Part shown: piece after piece, positions 1 to 6,396 of the stretch
How positions within the stretch are numbered: position 1 is the stretch's first letter
Layout: each line of letters starts with the position of its first letter
Assembly: GCA_031279575.1 (NCBI GenBank)
Contig: JAITIG010000129.1
Coordinates: 1-40,458 of the forward strand
Direction: 5' to 3'
DNA from: Bifidobacteriaceae bacterium
GTDB lineage: Bacteria; Actinomycetota; Actinomycetes; Actinomycetales; WQXJ01
Length of the DNA stretch: 40,458 nucleotides
Made by a program: the position numbers and the translations under genes
The notes under the pieces: model-generated
Told to the model about the DNA's origin: nothing
The model's input: only the letters and a program-made list of their open reading frames with translations
Databases searched by the model: none

Positions 1-9
1 CTGACCCCA

Positions 10-218
10 ACCCGCCCACCAGCGCAAACACCCGCCCGCCGCTCTCGCCCTCCACACAAATCGGACCATCGCGGCCAAATCCGCCGCCATGGTCCGATTT
101 GGGCACCCGAACCCGCCCCGCCCCAGCGAACCAGACCCGCCCACCAGCGCAAACACCAGCCCGCCGCTCTCGCCCCCCACACAAATCGGACCATCGCGGG
201 CGAATCCGCCGCCATGGT
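10..218. repeat. Two direct copies of an 84-bp intergenic repeat
   Basis: Copy 1 spans 10-93 and copy 2 spans 135-218, offset by 125 bp; by eye they differ at only four positions. The first copy is followed by the complement of its own AAATCGGACCAT segment, so it can fold; the second copy lacks that right arm. The stretch 1-370 holds no coding sequence I can support, although an accidental open frame crosses the repeats. Whether more copies lie to the left of the window cannot be seen. Confidence 0.85.
58..100. repeat. Perfect 12-bp inverted repeat (hairpin)
   Basis: AAATCGGACCAT at 58-69 is exactly complementary to ATGGTCCGATTT at 89-100, leaving a 19-nt loop. The stem can extend outwards with one mismatch. 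There is no T tract typical of an intrinsic terminator, so it may be a bidirectional terminator for an upstream gene or a repeat-family hairpin; the sequence does not decide. Confidence 0.7.
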
Positions 219-287
219 GACGATGGCCACCACTACTCCAATAAGGCGCCCCCAGGCCGGGGTCTGGATTGGGTTGCGCGGCGGATA

Positions 288-293
288 TAAGGT
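288..293 (+). promoter_or_regulatory. Possible -10 element (TAAGGT) for the 52-aa zinc-ribbon gene
   Basis: TAAGGT matches the TANNNT actinobacterial -10 pattern and would give a leader of about 70 nt. No good -35 is visible at the expected distance, so this is a weak call. Confidence 0.3.
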
Positions 294-370
294 GGGGCCC
301 TGGCGACCCCCGGGTCCAAGACAACTCATCAGCCGGGTTGGCGGGCCCGGCTGCCCCTAAGGAGGGAACC

Positions 371-529
371 ATGAAGTGCCGGAAGAACATGTGCAACTTG
401 GTGTTGCAAATTTGCCCAGGCTGCAGGGGGCGGGGAACCACCACCGGAATGCTCGGCAACACTGTCCACTGCTCGGCGTGCGGGGATTCCGGGTGGGTCT
501 GCCCCTCCCACGGCAGGAACTGGAAATAG
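371..529 (+). CDS. 52-aa cysteine-rich zinc-ribbon-like protein (DnaJ-type CxxCxGxG motif)
   Basis: The ATG follows a near-perfect Shine-Dalgarno (AAGGAGGG at 359-366, core 5 nt from the start), which is why I prefer it over any longer frame. The 52-residue product has cysteines at positions 3, 8, 15, 18, 34, 37 and 44. CPGCRGRG (15-22) and CSACGDSG (34-41) resemble two CxxCxGxG modules of the DnaJ zinc-binding domain, enough for one four-cysteine zinc site. There is no J domain, signal peptide or membrane segment. DnaJ-like cysteine-rich modules bind zinc and often unfolded clients, but no function can be assigned here. It converges on pepA with a 20-nt gap. The strong ribosome site and ordered cysteines make it likely to be expressed. 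Confidence 0.72.
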   Translation: MKCRKNMCNLVLQICPGCRGRGTTTGMLGNTVHCSACGDSGWVCPSHGRNWK

Positions 530-549
530 AACCCCGCCCCGGCCCCGCC

Positions 550-1983
550 TCAGGGGGTTGGGGCGGCTTGGGCTTCTAGGTAGGCCAGCAGCGTGGCGAC
601 GCCAAAACCGGTGGCGCCCTTCGGAGTGAAGCCGTGCGGCTCGCCGCGGTTGTAGGCCGGCCCCGCCATGTCGATGTGCCCCCACGGCGCCGAGCCGGCG
701 AACTCCCGCAGAAACAGGCCCGCCACCAGCATGCCGGCCGAGCCATCCGACAAGTTGACGCTGGCCAGGTCCGCCACATCCGATTTCAAGCCGTCCAACA
801 AGTCCTCCGGCAGCGGCATGGCCCAGACCGCCTCGCCGGCCCTGGCCGCCGCCCGCACCAGCCCTTGGCGCACCTGCGGCGTCCCCATCACGCCCGCCAT
901 CCGCTTGCCCAGGGCGGTGATCTGCGCCCCGGTCAAAGTCGCGATGTCCACAACCTCGTCCGCGCCGGCCTCGCGGGCCGCCACGATGCCGTCCGCCAGC
1001 ACCAGGCGCCCCTCCGCGTCGGTGTCCGCCACCTCGACCGTGCGGCCGCCTTTTTGCGCGATGACGTCCCCCGGCCGCACAGCCCCGCCCGAGGGCAGGT
1101 TCTCCGCCAGGCAAAGAAAAGCGCTGACCTTGACCGCCACCTTCAAAGCGGCCGCGGCCAGCACCGCCTGAAGCACGGCCGCCGCGCCGGCCATGTCGCT
1201 TTTCATCGCCACCATGCTGGCCCGGCTCTTGAGCGAAAGGCCGCCCGAGTCGAAGGTGATGCCCTTGCCCACCAAGGCGAGGTGGCGTTTGGCCCCGGGG
1301 GGCGAATATCTCAGCGACACCAGGCGCGGCGGGTGGATTGAGCCTTGGCCCACCGCCACCAGGCCGCCGTAGCCGCCGGCCGCCAACTGGGCCTGGTCAA
1401 GGACTTCGACTTCAAGGCCGGCCTGCTTGGCGCCGGCCGCGGCGGCGGCCGCCAGCGCCTCTGGGTAAAGCTCGTTGGGCGGCTGGTTGACCAGGTCGCG
1501 GGCCGCCCGCACCGCCTCGGCCAGCTTCCGCGCCCGGTCCAGGGCCGGCTCCAAACCGGCCGGGGCGGCGCCGGCGGGGCAGGCGAAAACCATCTGCGCG
1601 GCATCGTCCGCGCCCAACAGCGCGCCCTCGGCCAGGGCGGCGGCCAAGGCCGGCTCGGCGGCGGCCGCCTCGAAGGCCAAACCCACCCGGCCAAGCCTCT
1701 GGCCGCCCAACTGGCGCAGCGCCGCGCCCGCCGCCCGGCGCAGGGCGTCGGGGCCGGGGTCTTGGCCCAAGCCGACCACAGCCAGCACCTCGGAGCGCAC
1801 CGGGCCCTGGAGCGCCGCGGCCGGCAGGCGCACCAGATCGCCCTCGGCGCCGCTGAAGCCAAGCGCGGCCAGCAGTTCGGGGCTGGCCAAGCCGGGCAGG
1901 CCGGCCCCGGGGCCGGCCCCGGTCAGCGCTATCGGGGTGTCAACGGATCGCAGGTCGGCGGCGGCGATGGTCAAACGGCTCAC
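550..1983 (-). CDS. pepA: Leucyl aminopeptidase (M17 family)
   Basis: This cytosolic metallo-aminopeptidase releases N-terminal residues from peptides using two metal ions. The 477-aa product has the usual M17 length, with a variable N-terminal domain (about 1-155) and a catalytic C-terminal domain. VGKGITFDSGG places metal-binding Lys240 and Asp245; Asp263 lies in KSDMAGA; TDAEGRL supplies Asp322, Glu324 and Arg326. NQPPNELYP at about 167-174 is also typical. The GTG start is supported by TAGCAT (1990-1995) ending 6 nt upstream, which implies a leaderless transcript. It is divergent from pyrD, with only 32 nt between the two starts. Function is secure from complete active-site motifs; peptide preference cannot be read from sequence. 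Confidence 0.96.
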   Translation of the reverse strand: MSRLTIAAADLRSVDTPIALTGAGPGAGLPGLASPELLAALGFSGAEGDLVRLPAAALQGPVRSEVLAVVGLGQDPGPDALRRAAGAALRQLGGQRLGRVGLAFEAAAAEPALAAALAEGALLGADDAAQMVFACPAGAAPAGLEPALDRARKLAEAVRAARDLVNQPPNELYPEALAAAAAAGAKQAGLEVEVLDQAQLAAGGYGGLVAVGQGSIHPPRLVSLRYSPPGAKRHLALVGKGITFDSGGLSLKSRASMVAMKSDMAGAAAVLQAVLAAAALKVAVKVSAFLCLAENLPSGGAVRPGDVIAQKGGRTVEVADTDAEGRLVLADGIVAAREAGADEVVDIATLTGAQITALGKRMAGVMGTPQVRQGLVRAAARAGEAVWAMPLPEDLLDGLKSDVADLASVNLSDGSAGMLVAGLFLREFAGSAPWGHIDMAGPAYNRGEPHGFTPKGATGFGVATLLAYLEAQAAPTP

Positions 1984-1989
1984 CCAGCC

Positions 1990-1995
1990 ATGCTA
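1990..1995 (-). promoter_or_regulatory. -10 element of leaderless pepA promoter
   Basis: On the minus strand this reads TAGCAT and ends 6 nt before the GTG start of pepA. No Shine-Dalgarno is present, consistent with transcription starting at the start codon. Confidence 0.6.
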
Positions 1996-2003
1996 CGCGC
2001 CGG

Positions 2004-2009
2004 TAGCCT
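2004..2009 (+). promoter_or_regulatory. -10 element of leaderless pyrD promoter
   Basis: TAGCCT ends 6 nt before the GTG start of pyrD, with no ribosome-binding site between. It lies back-to-back with the pepA -10 inside a 32-nt intergenic space. Confidence 0.6.
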
Positions 2010-2015
2010 AGGGCT

Positions 2016-3047
2016 GTGTACCGCTTGCTGTTCAACGCCGTGCTGCGCCGCCTCGACCCGGAGTGGGCGCACAACGCCGCCCACCGCCTGATCGCCTGGA
2101 TGGGGGCGGCCAGGCCGGCCCGGGCGGCGGTCCGGGCTGTGGCCGGCCTGGGCGGCCCCGGCCGGCCGGCCCGCCTGTTTGGCCGCGCCCTGCCGGGGCC
2201 GCTCGGCTTGGCGGCCGGCTTCGACAAGGACGCCCAGGCGGTCAAAGGGCTGACCGCCCTGGGGTTCAGCTTCGTCGAGGTGGGCACGGTGACGCCGCGC
2301 CCCCAGCCGGGCAACCCCCGCCCGCGCCTGTGGCGCCTGGTGGACCAGCGCGCCCTGCGCAACGCCATGGGCTTCAACAACGCCGGCGCGGCGGCCGCGG
2401 CCCGGGCGCTGGGCCGCCTGCGGGCCTCGGCCGGCGGTTGGGACCACCTGGTCGGGGTCAACATCGGCCAGAACAAGGCGACCCTGCCCGCCCACGCCCC
2501 GGCCGACTACTTCGAGGCCGCCCGGGCGCTGGCCAAGTTCGCCGACTACCTGGTGGTGAACGTGTCCTCGCCCAACACCCCCGGCCTGCGCGATCTGCAG
2601 GCGGTGGCGGCGCTGCGCCCTGTCCTGGCGGCGGCCCGGGCGGGCGCGGCCCAGTCGCTGGCCGGCTCCGGCCGGCGCGGCGGGGTGCCGCTGCTGGTCA
2701 AAATCGCCCCCGACCTGCTTGACAGCGAGGTGGACGCGGTCGCGGCCCTGGTCCTGGAGTTGGATTTGGCCGGCGTGGTGGCGGTCAACACCACCATCGC
2801 GCACAACCTGGGGCCGGGCGGGTTGTCCGGCCCGCCGCTGCGCCAGCGCGGCCTGGCGGTGGTGGCGCGCCTGCGCTCGGCCCTGGGGCCGGGCAAGACG
2901 GTCATCGGCGTGGGCGGGATCGCCGCCCCGGCGGACGTCGAGGCCTACCTGGCGGCCGGCGCCGACGCCGTCCAGGCCTACACCGCGTTCATCTACCAGG
3001 GCCCGCTTTGGCCCGCCCGCGTCCAGCGCCTGGCCGCCGGGCGCTAG
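2016..3047 (+). CDS. pyrD: Quinone-dependent dihydroorotate dehydrogenase (class 2)
   Basis: This FMN enzyme oxidises dihydroorotate to orotate in pyrimidine synthesis and passes electrons to membrane quinone. The 343-aa product has the class 2 amphipathic N-terminus (MYRLLFN... through about residue 40) that attaches to the membrane. Diagnostic motifs follow: GLAAGFDKDAQ (64-74), GTVTPRPQPGNPRPR (90-104), NAMGFNNAG (116-124), NIGQNK (149-154), and NVSSPNTPGLRDLQ (182-195), which carries the catalytic serine of class 2 enzymes. The C-terminal half has VKIAPDL, AVNTTI and GVGGI phosphate-binding segments. The GTG start matches the family N-terminus and sits 6 nt after a TAGCCT -10. Its stop codon overlaps that of the convergent DUF3043 gene in a CTAG tetranucleotide. 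Confidence 0.97.
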   Translation: MYRLLFNAVLRRLDPEWAHNAAHRLIAWMGAARPARAAVRAVAGLGGPGRPARLFGRALPGPLGLAAGFDKDAQAVKGLTALGFSFVEVGTVTPRPQPGNPRPRLWRLVDQRALRNAMGFNNAGAAAAARALGRLRASAGGWDHLVGVNIGQNKATLPAHAPADYFEAARALAKFADYLVVNVSSPNTPGLRDLQAVAALRPVLAAARAGAAQSLAGSGRRGGVPLLVKIAPDLLDSEVDAVAALVLELDLAGVVAVNTTIAHNLGPGGLSGPPLRQRGLAVVARLRSALGPGKTVIGVGGIAAPADVEAYLAAGADAVQAYTAFIYQGPLWPARVQRLAAGR

Positions 3048-3625
3048 CCCGGGTGCTGGCCAATTTTGACTTGCGGGTTCGGCATCCGGTTGCGCCGGGG
3101 CTGCATCGAGCGGTTGACGCCGTACCAGACCACGCCGCGGGGCAGATTGCCCGCCCCGAACTTCGCCACCAGCGCCTTCTTCAGCAGCCGCCCGCGCACG
3201 ATGCCGTCGGCGATGACGGCGAACACGATCACGTACATCAGCAGCATCACCGCGGCCGCCACCCCGGGGGCAAGCTGCATCAGCAGGAACAGCGCGACCA
3301 GCGAGCCAAGCGCCAAGTAGACGATGTATTCGCCCACCGAGCGCCGCGAGTCGATCCAATCGCGGGCGAAGCGCCGCTCCGGCCCCTTGTCGCGGGCGGG
3401 CAGGTAGCGCTCGTCGCCGGTGCGCATGGCGTGGTCCCATTGCTCGCGCGCTTTGCGCCGCGCCGCCTTCTGCTGCTCTTTTGACAGCGGCGTGGTGGCC
3501 CGGCCCACCCCGGCCCCGCCGAGCGGGCGTTTGCGCGCCGCCTCAGCCTGTTTGCGGGTGGGGGTGGGGCGGCCTTTGCCAGCTGGCTCCGGCGGGGGGG
3601 CGGCCGGGCCGCTTTTTCCTAACAC
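3044..3625 (-). CDS. DUF3043 family membrane protein
   Basis: This is a small actinobacterial membrane protein of unknown function. The basic N-terminal stretch (KGRPTPTRKQAEAARKRP) and the following KEQQKAARRKAREQWDHAMRTGD-like region are characteristic of DUF3043. Two adjacent transmembrane helices follow (IVYLALGSLVALFLLMQL and a segment around VMLLMYVIVFAVIADG), then a basic C-terminal tail. I chose the GTG at 3625 (193 aa) because TACACT at 3633-3638 ends exactly 7 nt before it, implying a leaderless message; an in-frame GTG at 3631 gives two more residues. It is divergent from the M20 peptidase and overlaps the pyrD stop codon. Family is confident; role is unknown. Confidence 0.9.
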   Translation of the reverse strand: MLGKSGPAAPPPEPAGKGRPTPTRKQAEAARKRPLGGAGVGRATTPLSKEQQKAARRKAREQWDHAMRTGDERYLPARDKGPERRFARDWIDSRRSVGEYIVYLALGSLVALFLLMQLAPGVAAAVMLLMYVIVFAVIADGIVRGRLLKKALVAKFGAGNLPRGVVWYGVNRSMQPRRNRMPNPQVKIGQHPG

Positions 3626-3632
3626 GCCCACC

Positions 3633-3638
3633 AGTGTA
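3633..3638 (-). promoter_or_regulatory. -10 element of leaderless DUF3043 promoter
   Basis: The minus strand reads TACACT, ending 7 nt before the GTG at 3625 and only 1 nt before the GTG at 3631. This spacing favours the downstream GTG as the true start. Confidence 0.55.
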
Positions 3639-3644
3639 TGGGTT

Positions 3645-3650
3645 TAGGTT
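3645..3650 (+). promoter_or_regulatory. -10 element of leaderless M20 peptidase promoter
   Basis: TAGGTT ends 6 nt before the ATG at 3657. The intervening GGAGGC is too close to the ATG to act as a normal Shine-Dalgarno, so a leaderless start explains the arrangement better. Confidence 0.55.
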
Positions 3651-3656
3651 GGAGGC

Positions 3657-4982
3657 ATGGTTTGTTTGCCGCAGTTGCGCCAGCGCGTCGACGAGCAGTT
3701 CCCGCAGGCTGTCGAAGCCCTCAAGAGCCTGGTCCGCATCCCCTCCCACGCCGCGGCCGGCCCGGCCGTGTTGGAGCGCTCGGCCCGCCAGGTGGCGGCC
3801 TTGCTGCAAGCGGCGGGCGTGGCGCGGCCCAAGGTGGTGGCAGCTGGGGGCGGGCCGGCCGTCATCGGGCAGATCGATGTGGCGCCGGGCGCCCCCACGG
3901 TGCTGTTGTACGCCCACCACGACGTCCAGCCGGTGGCGGCGGATTGGTCCACCGACCCGTTCGCCCCGGTGGTCAAGGACGGCCGCCTTTACGGCCGCGG
4001 CTCGGCCGACGACGCCGCGGGCATAGTGGCGCACGTCGCCGCGCTGGCCGCGCTGGGCCCGGAGTTGGGCGTCAATGTGCGCCTGCTGATCGAGGGCGAG
4101 GAGGAGTCCGGCTCGCCCACCATGGGGCGGCTGCTGGCCGAGCACCGCCAGGTGTTGGCGGCCGATGTGGCGGTGGTGGCGGACAGCGACAACCTGGCGG
4201 TGGACCGCCCGGCCTTGACCACCTCGCTGCGCGGTTTGGCGGAGGTGACGGTGACGCTGCGGGTGGCCGGCCGGGCCGCCCACAGCGGCATGTGGGGCGG
4301 GGTCTACCTGGACGCGCCCACCTTGCTGGCCCGCCTCATCGCCACTTTGCACGATGCCGACGGGGCGGTCGCGGTGCCGGGCCTGGACGCGGCGCCGCGC
4401 GGCGCCGATCTGCTGACGGAGCAGGCGGTGCGCCGCTCGGCGGACTTGGCGGCGGGGTTGAGGCTGGCCGGGCGCGGCAGCGTGGCGGACCGGGTGTGGT
4501 GGGGGCCGGCCTTGAGTGTGACCGGGTTCGACTCGACCCGGGTGGCGGAGGCCTCCAACACCCTCCAGCCGGTGGCGCGGGCCCGCTTGTCGCTCAGGGT
4601 GGCGCCCGGGGGGGATGCGGCCGCCGCCCAGGCGGCGCTGCGCGACCACCTCGAGGCCCGCAACGACTTCGGGGCGGAGTTGGAGATCGAGCTGGGGCCG
4701 ACCGGCCAGGGCTACCAGGCGGACGAGTCCGGCCCGGCTTACGCGGCGGCCGCCCGGGCCCTGGGCGAGGCCTTCGGGGCGCCGATGACGCCGCTCGGCC
4801 AGGGCGGCTCCATCCCGGTGGTGGCCGAGTTGGCGGCCGCCTTCCCCGACATGGCGGTGCTGGTGACCGGGGTGGAGGATCCGGACTCGCGGGCCCACGC
4901 CGGCGATGAGTCGGCCTCGCTCGAGCTGCTGCGGCGGGCCATTTTGGCCGAGGCGCTGCTGCTGGCCTACCTGGCGCCGTGA
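3657..4982 (+). CDS. M20 family metallopeptidase (dipeptidase-like)
   Basis: This is a di-zinc peptidase of the ArgE/DapE/CPG2 group, probably cytosolic and active on dipeptides or small acylated amino acids. The 441-aa product shows metal motif LLYAHHDVQPV (83-93; His87, Asp89), the bridging aspartate in GRGSADD (113-119), the catalytic and metal glutamates in EGEEESGSP (146-154), VVADSDN further on, and a closing HAGDES with the last histidine ligand. A lid/dimerisation domain separates the last two (GRAAHSGMWGG region). No signal peptide is seen. The downstream alpha/beta hydrolase starts in a 4-nt GTGA overlap, so the two are translationally coupled. Substrate cannot be settled from sequence. 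Confidence 0.9.
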   Translation: MVCLPQLRQRVDEQFPQAVEALKSLVRIPSHAAAGPAVLERSARQVAALLQAAGVARPKVVAAGGGPAVIGQIDVAPGAPTVLLYAHHDVQPVAADWSTDPFAPVVKDGRLYGRGSADDAAGIVAHVAALAALGPELGVNVRLLIEGEEESGSPTMGRLLAEHRQVLAADVAVVADSDNLAVDRPALTTSLRGLAEVTVTLRVAGRAAHSGMWGGVYLDAPTLLARLIATLHDADGAVAVPGLDAAPRGADLLTEQAVRRSADLAAGLRLAGRGSVADRVWWGPALSVTGFDSTRVAEASNTLQPVARARLSLRVAPGGDAAAAQAALRDHLEARNDFGAELEIELGPTGQGYQADESGPAYAAAARALGEAFGAPMTPLGQGGSIPVVAELAAAFPDMAVLVTGVEDPDSRAHAGDESASLELLRRAILAEALLLAYLAP

Positions 4983-5716
4983 GCGGGGGGCGCGGGCGGG
5001 GCAGCCGCTGGCTGGTGCTGGGGGAGCTGTCGGCCCAAGTTGAGGGCGCCGGGCCGCCGGTGGTGTTGCTGCACGGCAACTCAGAAGACGGCAGTGTGTT
5101 CGATAAAATGGCCCCGCATTTGGCCGGTTTCACGTTGATCCGTTTGGATTCGCGCGGCCATGGCGCCACCCCCAGGGGGCGGCGCCCGCTGACCATCAAG
5201 CAGTTGGCCATCGACACGGCCCGGGCCCTGGCGGATTTCCCGGCCCCGCCGGGGGGCTTTGGGGTGATCGGCTTCTCCGATGGGGCCAACATCGCCCTGG
5301 AACTGGCCATCCACCGCCCCCGCCTGGTGGCCGCCCAGGTGCTGATGGGCGGCAACGTCACCCCCAAGTCGCTCAAACCGGCCTCCAACGCCGCCATCCT
5401 GGCCGCCTACGGCCTGGTGCGGGCCTTGGGCCTGGCCAGCCCGGCGGCCCGGCGCCAAGCCGATGTGCTGGGGCTGATGGTGGGCCAGCCGTGCGTCTCG
5501 CCGGCCCAGTTGGCGGCGGTGCGGGTGGCCACCTTGGTCATGGTGGGGCGGCGCGATGTGGTGCCCCGGCGCGAGTCGCGCCGGGTGGCGGGGTTGATCC
5601 CCGGGGCCGAGTGGGTCGAGTTGGCCGGGCAGGGGCACATGCTGCCGCGCTCGGCGCCGGTGTTGGCGGCCCGCCTGGCGGCCGACTTCTTGGGCCCCCG
5701 CCTGGGCGCCGGGTAA
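4979..5716 (+). CDS. Alpha/beta hydrolase fold protein
   Basis: A 245-aa single-domain hydrolase of unknown substrate. It shows the oxyanion-hole segment VVLLHGNSEDG (28-38), LDSRGHG (56-62), a nucleophile elbow GFSDGAN (98-104, Ser100), a candidate acid Asp193 in GRRDVVP, and the catalytic His220 in GQGHMLP. No signal peptide or membrane helix is evident. The GTG start overlaps the M20 peptidase stop (GTGA), giving a two-gene operon. Esterase, lactonase or C-C hydrolase activity are all possible for the fold. Confidence 0.88.
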   Translation: MSGGRGRGSRWLVLGELSAQVEGAGPPVVLLHGNSEDGSVFDKMAPHLAGFTLIRLDSRGHGATPRGRRPLTIKQLAIDTARALADFPAPPGGFGVIGFSDGANIALELAIHRPRLVAAQVLMGGNVTPKSLKPASNAAILAAYGLVRALGLASPAARRQADVLGLMVGQPCVSPAQLAAVRVATLVMVGRRDVVPRRESRRVAGLIPGAEWVELAGQGHMLPRSAPVLAARLAADFLGPRLGAG

Positions 5717-5718
5717 GG
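5690..5718 (+). promoter_or_regulatory. Predicted promoter for erpA/hesB
   Basis: TTGGGC at 5690-5695 and TAAGGT at 5713-5718 are separated by 17 nt. The -10 lies across the stop codon of the preceding hydrolase, so the Fe-S carrier probably has its own promoter, with a leader of about 30 nt carrying GAAGGAG. Confidence 0.5.
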
Positions 5719-5753
5719 TGAACCTCAGCCGATCGCGACCGAAGGAGCCAAAT

Positions 5754-6101
5754 ATGACCGCCACCACCCAATCCGCCCACGGCGTCTCGCTGACCCCGGC
5801 GGCCGCCGCCAAGGTCAAGGAGCTCTTGGCGCGCGAGTCGAACAAGGAGCTCAAGCTGCGCCTGGCGGTCGAGCCGGGCGGCTGCGCCGGCCTGATGTAC
5901 GATCTCGGCTTCGACGATTCCGCCCTGGAGGGCGACGCCACCGTCCTGTTCGATGGCGTGGCGCTGGTGGTGGACCAGCTTTCGGCCCCGCTGGTGCAAG
6001 GCGCGGTGATCGACTTCGAGGACACCATCTCAGCCCAAGGCTTTTCCATCGACAACCCCAACGCCCGCCAGGGCTGCGCCTGCGGCAATTCATTTTGTTA
6101 G
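5754..6101 (+). CDS. erpA: A-type iron-sulfur cluster carrier (ErpA/HesB family)
   Basis: This small protein receives Fe-S clusters from a scaffold and passes them to apo-enzymes. The 115-aa product has the family cysteine set: Cys44 in EPGGCAGLMY and the C-terminal pair Cys108 and Cys110 in GCACGNSF, plus a terminal Cys115. The ATG at 5754 is chosen because GAAGGAG at 5741-5747 lies at proper distance; an in-frame GTG at 5718 is inside the likely promoter. It is immediately upstream of the riboswitch-controlled nrdDG operon, and NrdG needs a [4Fe-4S] cluster, but an independent promoter separates them, so a direct link is inference. Confidence 0.93.
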   Translation: MTATTQSAHGVSLTPAAAAKVKELLARESNKELKLRLAVEPGGCAGLMYDLGFDDSALEGDATVLFDGVALVVDQLSAPLVQGAVIDFEDTISAQGFSIDNPNARQGCACGNSFC

Positions 6102-6122
6102 ACGCCACGCCGCATCTTGTGG

Positions 6123-6152
6123 TTGGCGCCCGGGGGCGGCACACCATATAGT
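6123..6152 (+). promoter_or_regulatory. Predicted nrdDG promoter
   Basis: TTGGCG (6123-6128) and TATAGT (6147-6152) with an 18-nt spacer are close to sigma70-type consensus for a GC-rich organism. Transcription would start about 6158-6160, exactly where the riboswitch P1 stem begins. Confidence 0.65.
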
Positions 6153-6156
6153 GGTT

Positions 6157-6366
6157 GGCGCAGTGGTTCGGCCCGCCTGGCAGTTCGCAGGCGGGCCGTC
6201 GCAAGAGGGAACCCGGTGCGAATCCGGGGCTGCCCCGCAGCGGTAAGCAGGAACGAAAGCCGCCATCAGCACTGGGGAAACCTGGGAAGCGGCGGCCGGT
6301 AGGAGCTCCGGCCCTTGAAGGGGCTTGGGCGCGCCCGCGAGTCCGAAGACCTGCCACTCGCGCGCC
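6157..6366 (+). ncRNA. Adenosylcobalamin riboswitch upstream of nrdDG
   Basis: The conserved cobalamin-aptamer blocks occur in order: AGAGGGAACCCGGTGCGAAT (6204-6223), the GCTGCCCCGCAGCGGTAA region (6229-6246), CATCAGCACTGGGGAA around 6264-6279, and the B12 box AGTCCGAAGACCTGCC (6340-6355). GGCGCAGTGG at 6157-6166 pairs with CCACTCGCGCGCC at 6354-6366 to close P1. About 30 nt separate the aptamer from the nrdD ATG, and no T-tract terminator is visible, so translational control through the ribosome site is more likely than attenuation. Known cobalamin riboswitches usually repress when ligand is bound. Confidence 0.95.
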
Positions 6367-6396
6367 AGTCCTTACCGAGGGGAAACAGGAGAGCCC

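Noticed and set aside
10..218. CRISPR array
   Set aside because: Only two long copies, no regular spacers and no cas genes.
99..290. Open frame across the left-edge repeats
   Set aside because: It runs through the duplicated intergenic unit, is Pro/Arg-rich like random GC-rich translation, and has no ribosome site.
6325..6396. Longer nrdD start
   Set aside because: It would translate riboswitch sequence; the ATG at 6397 has a good ribosome-binding site and the correct family N-terminus.
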